DNA of 64,000 bases from an uncultured Mycoplasmatota bacterium (GTDB taxonomy: Bacteria; Bacillota_I; Bacilli_A; RF39; UBA660), in the NCBI GenBank assembly GCA_900547225.1, contig URFW01000004.1, positions 62,001 to 126,000 of the forward strand, in the 5' to 3' direction. Positions 1 through 7,908 of this stretch are shown one piece after another. Numbering within the stretch: the stretch's first letter is position 1; every line of letters begins with the position of its first letter. The notes below the pieces were generated by a model, which saw nothing but the letters and a program-made list of their open reading frames with translations, made no database searches and had not been told where the DNA came from. A program made the position numbers and the translations under genes.

Positions 1-1
1 A

Positions 2-613
2 ATAAACGTTATGCAAGTAATCTTTTTCCCACTTATAAAGTTACTTTCTCTTTCAACTAATCTTATATGCAAAATACTTAAGATAGAAGAAAAAGAAGAA
101 GACTTTACCGAAGAAGACATAAAAAGGATAATACTTACTGGTACCCGTGATGGAATAATAGAAAAGAAAGAACAAGAATACATATTTAATATATTTAAGT
201 TTAATGATACAACCGTAGATAAGGTAATGACTCCAAAGGATGAGTGTGAACTTATAAATGTTAATACTAAGTTTGGACCACTTCTTAAGAAACTTAAAAA
301 AACTAAGTTTACTAGATATCCAGTCTATGATGGAGATACTAACAACATAATAGGTATCTTTAACGTAAAAGACTACATTATGTATAAAAAAGATAATGAT
401 GATTTTAAACTTAGAAACTTACTTTTTAAAGTAAAGAAATTTAACTATGATGAAAAGATAGATGATGTGTTTGCAAGCATGCAAAAAGAGCACATTCAAA
501 TGGCAATAGTAGTTAAAAAGAAGAAGTTTATAGGTGTTGTAACTCTTGAGGATGCAGTAGAAGAAATATTAGGTAACATATATGATGAATATGACTTAGA
601 AGATGATAAATAA
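2..613 (+). CDS. CNNM/CorC-type transporter, C-terminal CBS-pair part (5' partial)
   Basis: The frame is open to the left edge of the window, so this is the end of a longer protein. What remains is a helical linker followed by two CBS domains: the first starts around VDKVMTPKDE and the second ends at GVVTLEDAVEEILG. That order is typical of HlyC/CorC/CNNM membrane proteins, whose N-terminal DUF21 membrane domain would lie upstream. CBS pairs bind adenine nucleotides and gate ion (Mg/Co) transport in this family. The protein stops just after the second CBS domain, so the usual C-terminal CorC_HlyC domain is absent. The exact substrate is unknown. Confidence 0.8.
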   Translation: MNVMQVIFFPLIKLLSLSTNLICKILKIEEKEEDFTEEDIKRIILTGTRDGIIEKKEQEYIFNIFKFNDTTVDKVMTPKDECELINVNTKFGPLLKKLKKTKFTRYPVYDGDTNNIIGIFNVKDYIMYKKDNDDFKLRNLLFKVKKFNYDEKIDDVFASMQKEHIQMAIVVKKKKFIGVVTLEDAVEEILGNIYDEYDLEDDK

Positions 614-625
614 TCATCTTTTTTT
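600..625 (+). terminator. Rho-independent terminator of the CBS protein
   Basis: An 8-bp stem, AAGATGAT/ATCATCTT, with a 5-nt loop is followed by a T run. It overlaps the stop codon of the upstream gene. Confidence 0.75.
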
Positions 626-688
626 GTTGCTTTAACCCATACTAAGTAGCCTATAGATGTATATAATAGGCTAGGAGGTAAAAAGATT

Positions 689-1186
689 ATGAAAAGTTAC
701 TCTAATTACAATTTAGATGATATTTTAGTTAGAACTTTTATGATGCCTGCAGTAATGCCAAAAGATAAAATAAATATGATTAATATGCCTAATAACACTT
801 ATTCTTCTAATCAAAATAATAGTACGATTAATAACTTTAAATTTTTAACACCAGAAGAAGGTTTCTTAAGAGGTAATATGATTAAAGATGAATATGAATC
901 ATACCGTAATATGACGTATTTAAAGCCTAATATAACAAGTGAAAAACAAATGATGCTATATGATATTCAAAAAGTTTCTTTTGCAGCTCACGACCTTAAT
1001 TTATACTTAGATACACATCCTTTTGATACTAACTATATAAACTTATATAATGAATATAACAAGGAAGCTAAAAGACTAACTAATTTATATGAACAAAAAT
1101 ATGGACCAATTGATTTATCGGATGATGTTGGTCTTAGTATGACACCTTGGCCTTGGATAAATGAACCTTGGCCTTGGAATAAATAG
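689..1186 (+). CDS. cotJB: Spore coat CotJB-like protein with CotJA-like N-terminus
   Basis: The C-terminal ~90 residues match CotJB: FAAHDLNLYLDTHP, then LYNEYNKEAKRL, and a Trp/Pro-rich end (WPWINEPWPW). CotJB is usually about 90-100 residues; this protein has 165. The extra N-terminal part contains FLTPEEGFLRGN followed by a tyrosine-rich stretch, which recalls the 'SPEEALxxGT' segment of CotJA. I therefore read it as a CotJA-CotJB fusion or a CotJB with a diverged extension. An AGGAGG site at 673-678 sets the start. cotJC follows 23 bp later, so the two form a coat operon, presumably transcribed in the mother cell during sporulation. Confidence 0.8.
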   Translation: MKSYSNYNLDDILVRTFMMPAVMPKDKINMINMPNNTYSSNQNNSTINNFKFLTPEEGFLRGNMIKDEYESYRNMTYLKPNITSEKQMMLYDIQKVSFAAHDLNLYLDTHPFDTNYINLYNEYNKEAKRLTNLYEQKYGPIDLSDDVGLSMTPWPWINEPWPWNK

Positions 1187-1209
1187 ATAAGAAAGGAGTT
1201 TAAAAAAAC

Positions 1210-1770
1210 ATGTGGAAGTATTCTAAAAAACTTCAGTATCCTATAAACATCAGAAATAAAAATTTAAAAATGGCTAAAGCAGTTATGAGTCAGTATGGAG
1301 GAGCACAAGGAGAACTTGGTGCAGCTCTTAGATATCTAAATCAAAGATATACCATGCCAGATGCTAAGGGAAGAGCCCTTTTAAATGATATTGGAACAGA
1401 AGAGTTAGCACACGTTGAAATGATATGCACTATGGTTCATCAAATGATTAAGGGTGCAAGTATAGAAGAACTTGATGAAGCAGGTCTTTTAGGACATTAT
1501 ACAGAGCATGGTTTCTCATTATTTCCAAGTGATCCAAATGGATATTCTTGGACAGCAGATTATATATCTACAACGGGAGATCCAATCGCGGACTTAGAAG
1601 AGGATTTAGCAGCAGAACAAAAAGCACGTGCAGTATATGAAAACTTAATCAATCAAACTGATGACCCAGATATTATAGGACCACTTTTATGGCTTAGACA
1701 AAGAGAAGTAGTTCATTATAATAGATTTAAAGAATTATCTGATGAATATAAGAAAAAAGGATATAATTAA
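1210..1770 (+). CDS. cotJC: Spore coat protein CotJC, manganese-catalase family
   Basis: The 186-residue protein matches CotJC along its whole length: MAKAVMSQYGGAQGELGAALRYL, then EELAHVEMI, and later REVVHYNRFKEL. The glutamate and histidine residues of these helices (E in GELGA, E and H in EELAHVE, E and H in REVVHY) are the di-manganese ligands in the manganese-catalase fold. It is deposited in the inner spore coat with its CotJ partners. An AAAGGAG site lies 9-10 nt before the ATG. It forms an operon with the cotJB-like gene and is followed by a strong terminator. Confidence 0.93.
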   Translation: MWKYSKKLQYPINIRNKNLKMAKAVMSQYGGAQGELGAALRYLNQRYTMPDAKGRALLNDIGTEELAHVEMICTMVHQMIKGASIEELDEAGLLGHYTEHGFSLFPSDPNGYSWTADYISTTGDPIADLEEDLAAEQKARAVYENLINQTDDPDIIGPLLWLRQREVVHYNRFKELSDEYKKKGYN

Positions 1771-1783
1771 TAAATAATTAACC

Positions 1784-1815
1784 AAGCTTACGATTATTAA
1801 ATCGTGGGCTTTTTA
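1784..1815 (+). terminator. Terminator of the cotJ operon
   Basis: An 11-bp stem with two G-U pairs (AAGCTTACGAT with ATCGTGGGCTT) is followed by TTTT. Confidence 0.75.
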
Positions 1816-1818
1816 AAT

Positions 1819-1850
1819 GAAAAAAACTTATGAGTAAAACTTCATAAGTT
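1819..1850 (-). terminator. Terminator of proS
   Basis: On the minus strand, AACTTATGA/TCATAAGTT form a stem followed by a run of T, immediately after the proS stop codon. Confidence 0.75.
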
Positions 1851-3289
1851 TAATATTGCTTAGCCCAATATATTTTTGTTTTAGCATCTTTCCCACAACA
1901 GATACATTTTTTATCTCCGGTAGGTAAGTTATTATCAAAAGGCATACATCTTGATTTTAAACCAAGTTCATCTTTTATTTTGTTTTCACAATCCTTGCTA
2001 CCGCACCAATTCGTGTATATAAAGCCGTTTTTATTTTTAGCTATCTCTTTCATTTCATCATATGTATCAGCGTTATATACCATACTGTTTCTTCTTTCTA
2101 ATGCTCTTTCATACATATCGTTTTGAATGTTTATTAAAAGCTCATTAACCTTCATAACAGCCTCATTAACTGGTACCTGCATCTTTTCTAAAGTATCACG
2201 TCTAACTATTGTTACAACGTCATTTTCTAAGTCACGTTTTCCAATTTCTATTCTAACTGGGTATCCTTTAACCTCAGCTTCTGCAAACTTAAATCCAGGA
2301 GATTTTAAAGAATCATCTACCTTGTAAGTAATTAGTGAATCACTTAAATCTTCTTTTATTTCGTTAACAGCATTTGTAACTTTTTCATCATCACCAATAG
2401 GTATTAGAACTACTTTAAAAGGTGCAATTCTAGGTGGAAGAACAAGACCTCTATCATCACCATGAACCATTATTATCTCACCAATCATTCTGGTTGTACA
2501 TCCCCAGGAAGTTTGGTATGGAGTTTCGTATTTATTATCTTTATTTAAGAACTTAATATCAAATGCTTTTGCAAAGCCTTGACCAAAGTAGTGTGATGTA
2601 GCACTTTGAAGAGCAACTCCGTCATACATCATAGCTTCAATAGCGTAAGTAGCTTCTGCTCCAGCAAACTTTTCTTTTTCTGTTTTTTTACCGGTAAAGA
2701 CAGGAACTGCTAAAATATTTTTTTGAAAGTCTTCATAAACCTTAAGCATCCTAAGAGTTTCATCTATTGCTTCTTTTTCGCTAGAGTGCATTGTATGTCC
2801 TTCTTGCCAAAGTATTTCTCTTGTTCTTAAAAATGGCCTTGTTGTTTTTTCCCATCTTACTATTGTGCACCACTGATTATATAGTAGTGGTAAGTCTCTA
2901 TATGATGAAATTATCTTTTTAAAATGTTCACAAAATAATGTTTCCGAAGTAGGTCTAATACACATTCTTTCTTCTAATTTGTTATTTCCACCATGTGTTA
3001 CCCAAGCAACTTCCGGTGCAAAACCCTTAACGTGATCTTTTTCAAGTTGAAGTAAGCTTTCTGGGATAAACATAGGCATTTGTAAATTTAAATGTCCAGT
3101 TTCCTTAAATTTCTTATCTAAAATACTTTGCATATTTTCCCAAATAGCATATCCATAAGGTCTTATAATCATACTACCTTTAACTGATGAATAATCTACT
3201 AAATCTGCTTTTTTACAAACGTCCGTGTACCATTTAGCAAAGTCTTTATCACGGCTTGTTATTTCTTTTACTTGTTTATCTATACTCAT
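1850..3289 (-). CDS. proS: Prolyl-tRNA synthetase (short, archaeal/eukaryal-like type)
   Basis: This class II synthetase charges tRNA-Pro with proline. Motif 2 (RWEKTTRPFLRTREILWQEGHT) and motif 3 (GDDRGLVLPPRIAP) are both clear. The length (about 480 residues), the absence of the ~180-residue editing insertion, and the Cys-rich C-terminal zinc module (WCGSKDC and CICCGKD) mark the short type found in archaea, eukaryotes and some Firmicutes. A GTG lies three codons upstream, but the AAGGA site sits about 11 nt from the ATG and only 2 nt from that GTG, so I use the ATG. It is 13 bp downstream of a small exporter gene and probably cotranscribed with it. Confidence 0.95.
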   Translation of the reverse strand: MSIDKQVKEITSRDKDFAKWYTDVCKKADLVDYSSVKGSMIIRPYGYAIWENMQSILDKKFKETGHLNLQMPMFIPESLLQLEKDHVKGFAPEVAWVTHGGNNKLEERMCIRPTSETLFCEHFKKIISSYRDLPLLYNQWCTIVRWEKTTRPFLRTREILWQEGHTMHSSEKEAIDETLRMLKVYEDFQKNILAVPVFTGKKTEKEKFAGAEATYAIEAMMYDGVALQSATSHYFGQGFAKAFDIKFLNKDNKYETPYQTSWGCTTRMIGEIIMVHGDDRGLVLPPRIAPFKVVLIPIGDDEKVTNAVNEIKEDLSDSLITYKVDDSLKSPGFKFAEAEVKGYPVRIEIGKRDLENDVVTIVRRDTLEKMQVPVNEAVMKVNELLINIQNDMYERALERRNSMVYNADTYDEMKEIAKNKNGFIYTNWCGSKDCENKIKDELGLKSRCMPFDNNLPTGDKKCICCGKDAKTKIYWAKQY

Positions 3290-3302
3290 TTTTAACACAT
3301 CC

Positions 3303-3818
3303 TTATCCTATAATTCCTTTTAATAACCCAAACGATAGGGAGCCTACTATCAAACCTGCTAATAATACTCCGCAAGTTATTGCAAGCATTGCTTTTTTCT
3401 TATCCATATTAATTAATGATGCAATTAAACTACCAGTCCATCCGCCAGTTCCAGGAAGTGGAATACCAACGAAGAAGAAAAGCCCCCAAAATTCTGCTTT
3501 TTCTATTTTATCCTTTTTTGATAAAGCCTTTTTTTCTATTTTATTTACAAACTTACTTAAGTGTTTTGTCTTTTTTAGTTTGTTAAATATAGGTGTAATA
3601 AACCAAAGAATAAAAGGTATTGGAAGTAAGTTACCAATTATACATATTATAAATGCGGGGACTATATTAAGACCTAGCAAGGCTGCTGCGATAAGTCCTC
3701 CTCTAAGTTCCAATATCGGCATTAAAGAAATTAAAAAAACAATTAATTCCTTGCCAAACGGAATACTTCTTAGTCCATCAAATAGTCCTAAGAAAGTATG
3801 TACTAAACTTTCTGCCAT
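3303..3818 (-). CDS. Small multidrug export family membrane protein (COG2426)
   Basis: A 171-residue integral membrane protein with about four hydrophobic segments. The signature LMPILELRGGLIAAALLG and the region FFFVGIPLPGTGGWTGSLIA match the PF06695 'small multidrug exporter' family. Actual substrates of this family are poorly known. The start has a GAGGTGAT ribosome site. It lies directly upstream of proS on the same strand, which suggests cotranscription rather than shared function. Confidence 0.85.
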   Translation of the reverse strand: MAESLVHTFLGLFDGLRSIPFGKELIVFLISLMPILELRGGLIAAALLGLNIVPAFIICIIGNLLPIPFILWFITPIFNKLKKTKHLSKFVNKIEKKALSKKDKIEKAEFWGLFFFVGIPLPGTGGWTGSLIASLINMDKKKAMLAITCGVLLAGLIVGSLSFGLLKGIIG

Positions 3819-3968
3819 AATATCACCTCATATGCATAATATTATATCATATATAATGAAATATTATGAAGACTTTGTTAATATCTGTGTAAATTAATGC
3901 AAAGTTTTTAATTAAAAAAACAAATAATCTAATTGTTATGATAAAATATATAAGTAAGGAATAATTAT

Positions 3969-4670
3969 ATGAAAAAAGAAATAGTAACTAATGAAAACGG
4001 AATAATTAAAATATTAAATGAATTTGGTATTACAAAGCCTATTTTAGAGGAAGCTAGTAAAATGGATATTAACGTGCCAATGCTTTTTTATGACAAAATT
4101 ATAAATAATCCAAGTGCGGAAAACATAGATAACGTAACTAAAAACCTTTTGGGAGTGTACGGAAATTATCTTGCAACGCACTATTTCAAGATGCAAGGAT
4201 ATGACGTTGAAAATGAAGTAGGTGTGTATGATAATGGTAATCTATTAACACGTGCGGATATCTCTTTTATAGATTCTAATGGAATAAGAAACTATTGCGA
4301 GGTAAAGGCGGCATATCAAATAATTGATAACATAAGAAACTATAAAGATAACTCTTTAGAGAAAACTGGTTATTATAAAGATTTAGATGCAGAGATAATT
4401 AAATATAAGAAAATAGGTGAAAAGTTAATCAAACAGGTTAAAAAACTATCTAAAGATGGTTCTTTAGTAAACGTTATAATATTTGATGGTTGTTATATGG
4501 ATGAAATAATAAAGCAAGAATTAAAGGATCTTGATGCTAATATAATTACCTTAAATGTTAACATATATGATTTAGAAGAAAACATAAAGAAAAACGTTCT
4601 TAGAATCTTAAGTTATTTTAGTAAGAACGTAACTATCAATATTGATTATAAAGGAAAAAAGAATAGATAA
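3969..4670 (+). CDS. Hypothetical protein with a PD-(D/E)XK nuclease-like motif
   Basis: I do not recognise a named family for this 233-residue protein. Its centre (residues about 85-120) reads NYLATHYFKMQGYDVENE, then TRADISFID and YCEVKAAY. An acidic residue on one strand followed by E-x-K on the next, after a helix and a 'GYxVxxE' strand, is the layout of the PD-(D/E)XK nuclease core. No transmembrane segment or signal peptide is visible. The C-terminal half is helical with KKLSKDGS and VNVIIFDGCYMDE. It stands alone between proS and murF with its own terminator. The nuclease call is inference from the motif. Confidence 0.55.
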   Translation: MKKEIVTNENGIIKILNEFGITKPILEEASKMDINVPMLFYDKIINNPSAENIDNVTKNLLGVYGNYLATHYFKMQGYDVENEVGVYDNGNLLTRADISFIDSNGIRNYCEVKAAYQIIDNIRNYKDNSLEKTGYYKDLDAEIIKYKKIGEKLIKQVKKLSKDGSLVNVIIFDGCYMDEIIKQELKDLDANIITLNVNIYDLEENIKKNVLRILSYFSKNVTINIDYKGKKNR

Positions 4671-4697
4671 CTTTATGAAATATGAAGTTATCTTTTT
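4665..4697 (+). terminator. Terminator after the nuclease-like gene
   Basis: AGATAACTT/AAGTTATCT is a perfect 9-bp stem followed by five T residues. Confidence 0.8.
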
Positions 4698-4723
4698 CAT
4701 ATAATTACTTAGGTGATTAATAT

Positions 4724-6088
4724 TTGAAAATAACGGTTAGAGATGTAGTAGAAAATACTTCTTGTAAATTACTTATAGGAAACTTAGACGAAGAAGTTAA
4801 AGAGTGTTTTATAGATAGCAAAAAAGTTAAAGAAGAAGGATGCTTTATAGGAATAAAAGGAAATAAAACAGATGGGTCATTATATTATAAAGAGGCCTTT
4901 AATAATAAAGCTAGCATTTGCATATTAAACAAGATATTAGACCTTGATTTAAATGGTTATGACGATAAAACGGTTTTAATTGCTAATGATACTAAACAAG
5001 TTTTAAAAGAACTTGCTATGTATAAAAGAAGCTTATTTAAAGGAACGGTTGTAGGCATAACTGGTAGTGTTGGAAAAACATCAACTAAAGAGCTTATTTA
5101 TAATGTTTTAGAAAAAAAATATAAAGTTCTTAAAACAAAAGGTAATGAAAATAGTCAGATAGGTCTTCCACTTACCATAACAAGGTTAAAGGACGAAGAC
5201 GTAATGGTTTTAGAGATGGGAATGAATGATTTTAATCAAATACATAATTTATCCCTTATTGCAAAACCTGATATTGCTATAATAACTAACATATATGATT
5301 CACACATAGGTATTTTAGGTTCTAGAGAAAACATATTAAAGGCAAAGCTAGAAATTCTTGATGGAATGGATTGTGGAACGGTAATAGTTAATAATGATAA
5401 TGGCATTTTAAATGATTGGGTAAAAACTTGTAAGGAAGAAAACATAATAACTTATGGTATTAATAATGAATCAGATTATATGGCAACCGATATAAAAGAA
5501 CATGAAATAATAAACTTTAACGTTAAAAACATAGATAATATAAGTGCAAGTAGCACAGCTTTCATATATAATAAATTAGCTGCTATAATAGTAGGTAAGA
5601 TATTAAATGTATCAGATAATGATATAAAAAAAGGCATAAATGAAGATATTAAAATAAAACATAGACTTGAAGAAATAAAATTAAAAGGTGATATCACAAT
5701 AATAGATGATTGTTATAATGCGAGTTTTGAATCTGTTAAAAATGCTTTAAGTTATATAAATAAAAAAGATGGAAGAAAAATACTTATTTTAGGAGACATA
5801 TTAGAACTTGGCAAAAAGTCTAAGCAAATACATAGAAAAATAGGCACGTTAATTTCTAATTGTGCTTATTTAATAACCATTGGTAAATGGTCAAAATATA
5901 TATCAAAAGAAGCTAGAAAAAACGGTCTAAAGAAAAAATACGTAAAACATTTTAAAAATGTATCAATTGCAAAAAAATATATTTTATCCATAATTAAGCC
6001 AAGTGATAACGTTTTAATAAAGGCATCAAATGCCATTAATTTAAGTGAGTTAGTTAACTATTTAAAAGAATCTGAAATTGACAATTAG
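4724..6088 (+). CDS. murF: UDP-N-acetylmuramoyl-tripeptide--D-alanyl-D-alanine ligase
   Basis: MurF adds D-Ala-D-Ala to UDP-MurNAc-tripeptide in the cytoplasm, the last soluble step of peptidoglycan precursor synthesis. The ATP-binding loop GITGSVGKTSTKE is at residues about 110-122; GNENSQIGLPLT and VMVLEMGMN follow as in Mur ligases, and the C-terminal domain contains DDCYNASFESVKNAL and LGDILELG. Its 454 residues are typical. The start is a TTG preceded by AGGTGATT at the right spacing; no ATG fits. It is separated from the dcw cluster by more than 12 kb, unlike in many bacteria. Confidence 0.95.
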   Translation: MKITVRDVVENTSCKLLIGNLDEEVKECFIDSKKVKEEGCFIGIKGNKTDGSLYYKEAFNNKASICILNKILDLDLNGYDDKTVLIANDTKQVLKELAMYKRSLFKGTVVGITGSVGKTSTKELIYNVLEKKYKVLKTKGNENSQIGLPLTITRLKDEDVMVLEMGMNDFNQIHNLSLIAKPDIAIITNIYDSHIGILGSRENILKAKLEILDGMDCGTVIVNNDNGILNDWVKTCKEENIITYGINNESDYMATDIKEHEIINFNVKNIDNISASSTAFIYNKLAAIIVGKILNVSDNDIKKGINEDIKIKHRLEEIKLKGDITIIDDCYNASFESVKNALSYINKKDGRKILILGDILELGKKSKQIHRKIGTLISNCAYLITIGKWSKYISKEARKNGLKKKYVKHFKNVSIAKKYILSIIKPSDNVLIKASNAINLSELVNYLKESEIDN

Positions 6089-6139
6089 CAAAATTATGTG
6101 CTACTATGATTATAGTATTTAAGATAGGAGAAAGTAAAA

Positions 6140-7099
6140 ATGAATTGTAAATGGTGCGGAAAAAAAATTGCTCAAAATTCAAAATTTTGCCCTAATTGTG
6201 GTAAGGAAATATTAGAAGATAGTTCTTCTAACATTAATCAATGTGAACACAGTACTGAGCCTGAAGTTGTAAACTCTTTTAATCAAGAAGGTATAAATAG
6301 CGTTGAAGAAAAAACTAATGTTTGGCTTGTAATACTTTCATATTTTGTACCGATTGCAGGTCTTATAATCTTTTTAGTAAAAAAAGATAAAGAACCAAAA
6401 ACTGCAAAGGCAAGCGGAATATGTGCTTTAGTCAGTTTTATAATTAATATGATATTAATAGTTGTAATTTTTCTTTTTATGTCTTTTGTAGCATCAAAAT
6501 CAACTGAACTTATAAATAATACTATTGATAAAGCAGATGATATTATAAAAAGGTCAGAGGAAAATCAAAAGGATTATGATAGTAATGAAGCGTCTAACAC
6601 ATGGTCTGATTATGAGGTATCAGTTAATAATAAAACAATTAAGTTACCTTGTACTTATGAAGAACTAAAAGATGCAACAGGTTTTTCTATGAAAAGTGCT
6701 GACGAAAAATCATATCTTTCAAAAAATTACTATGCAACTGTTAATATGTATAAAAATGATAAACTTGCGTTATATACTGAAATATATAATGATACTAATG
6801 ATGACATAAAATATTCTGATAGTAAGGTAAGCATGATTTCACAAACAAAATATCAAGTTTCAACAGGAGCAGACGTAATTACGTTCCCAGGTTCTTTAAA
6901 AGCGGGTGACCAAATAAGTGTTGATGAATTAATAAATAAGTTAGGTAATCCTAGTGATAAGTCAGAATATAATGATTCTAATTATAGCAGTACAACATTA
7001 ATTTATAATGAAAACTTAAGCTGGAAAACTACTAAATTTTATAAAATAACCATAGTAAATGGTGTAATTGATGAATTATCATTAGATAATAGAAAGTAA
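6140..7099 (+). CDS. Zinc-ribbon membrane protein of unknown function
   Basis: The N-terminus is a small zinc ribbon with cysteines at residues 3, 6, 17 and 20 (CKWCGKK and CPNCGKE). A polar linker leads to two transmembrane helices at about 61-80 and 93-117, then a ~200-residue exposed region rich in Ser, Asn and Lys. This is the common 'zinc_ribbon plus membrane' architecture of Firmicutes, with the ribbon inside and the tail outside. The tail resembles no family I can name. An AGGAG site precedes the ATG. It is monocistronic and shares a convergent terminator with pflA. Confidence 0.7.
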   Translation: MNCKWCGKKIAQNSKFCPNCGKEILEDSSSNINQCEHSTEPEVVNSFNQEGINSVEEKTNVWLVILSYFVPIAGLIIFLVKKDKEPKTAKASGICALVSFIINMILIVVIFLFMSFVASKSTELINNTIDKADDIIKRSEENQKDYDSNEASNTWSDYEVSVNNKTIKLPCTYEELKDATGFSMKSADEKSYLSKNYYATVNMYKNDKLALYTEIYNDTNDDIKYSDSKVSMISQTKYQVSTGADVITFPGSLKAGDQISVDELINKLGNPSDKSEYNDSNYSSTTLIYNENLSWKTTKFYKITIVNGVIDELSLDNRK

Positions 7100-7128
7100 A
7101 AAGAAGGCCTTATTTAAGACCTTCTTTT
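7098..7128. terminator. Bidirectional terminator between the zinc-ribbon gene and pflA
   Basis: AAAAGAAGG and CCTTCTTTT pair, with one internal mismatch before an inner CTT/AAG stem. The A and T flanks serve both strands. Confidence 0.7.
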
Positions 7129-7820
7129 AACATATCTTCTAACTTTTTACATTTATCTTTGTCCATATCACTTACACCTTTAAGAGGGTAGCTAATTTTT
7201 AAATCTTCATACTTATGTACTCCAAGGGTATGATATGGTAAAAATTCTATTTTTTCTACGTTTTTAATTGGTTTAATAAAATTTATAAGTTCATTTACGT
7301 ATTCTTCTGTGTCATTAATGCCAGGCACTATAACAACTCTAATCCATAGTTTTTTATTTAGCTTCCCACATAGATTTAAGAACTTAAGTGAGTTTTCAAT
7401 GTTAAAGCCAGTCATATTTTTATAATTATCTTTATTTGTACCTTTTATATCAAACATAACAAGATCAGTATACTTAAGTATTTCTTCTACGTTTAATATA
7501 CTTCCTGCGGTATCAAGACACGTATGAATATTGTTTTTCTTGCATAATTTTAAACATTCTAATAAAAATTCTTTTTGCATTAAAGGTTCACCACCAGAGA
7601 AGGTAACACCACCATTATGCTTAAAATAAGGCTTGTAATTAATTATTTTTTTAATTAATTCTTCCGGAGTATAGCAATTTGCTTTACCATTTAAATCCCA
7701 GGTTTCCGGATTATGACAGAATTTACATCTTAAAGGACAACCTTGCATAAAAACAACAAATCTAACTCCAGGTCCATCAACTAATCCCATTGACTCAATA
7801 CTATTTACTTTTCCAATCAT
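7110..7820 (-). CDS. pflA: Pyruvate formate-lyase activating enzyme (radical SAM)
   Basis: PflA uses a [4Fe-4S] cluster and S-adenosylmethionine to place the glycyl radical on PflB. The radical SAM motif CxxxCxxC is at residues 28, 32 and 35 (GCPLRCKFCHNPETW), followed by the SAM-binding VTFSGGEPLMQ. The length of 236 residues is standard. AGGTGATT sets the start. It lies downstream of pflB but behind a strong terminator, so it may have separate or read-through expression. Confidence 0.95.
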   Translation of the reverse strand: MIGKVNSIESMGLVDGPGVRFVVFMQGCPLRCKFCHNPETWDLNGKANCYTPEELIKKIINYKPYFKHNGGVTFSGGEPLMQKEFLLECLKLCKKNNIHTCLDTAGSILNVEEILKYTDLVMFDIKGTNKDNYKNMTGFNIENSLKFLNLCGKLNKKLWIRVVIVPGINDTEEYVNELINFIKPIKNVEKIEFLPYHTLGVHKYEDLKISYPLKGVSDMDKDKCKKLEDMLKEGLK

Positions 7821-7872
7821 CTTTAATCACCTAATGTTAATTATATATTAAAAAGTCATAATAGAAAAGAGT

Positions 7873-7903
7873 AAAAAAGAACATAGATAAATTTCTATGT
7901 TCT
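7873..7903 (-). terminator. Terminator of pflB
   Basis: AGAACATAG/CTATGTTCT form a perfect stem followed by a T tract on the minus strand, just after the pflB stop codon. Confidence 0.85.
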
Positions 7904-7908
7904 ATAAT

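Noticed and set aside
3256..3897. Long plus-strand frame across the exporter gene
   Set aside because: It runs antisense to a clear COG2426 membrane protein, matches no family and lacks a ribosome site.
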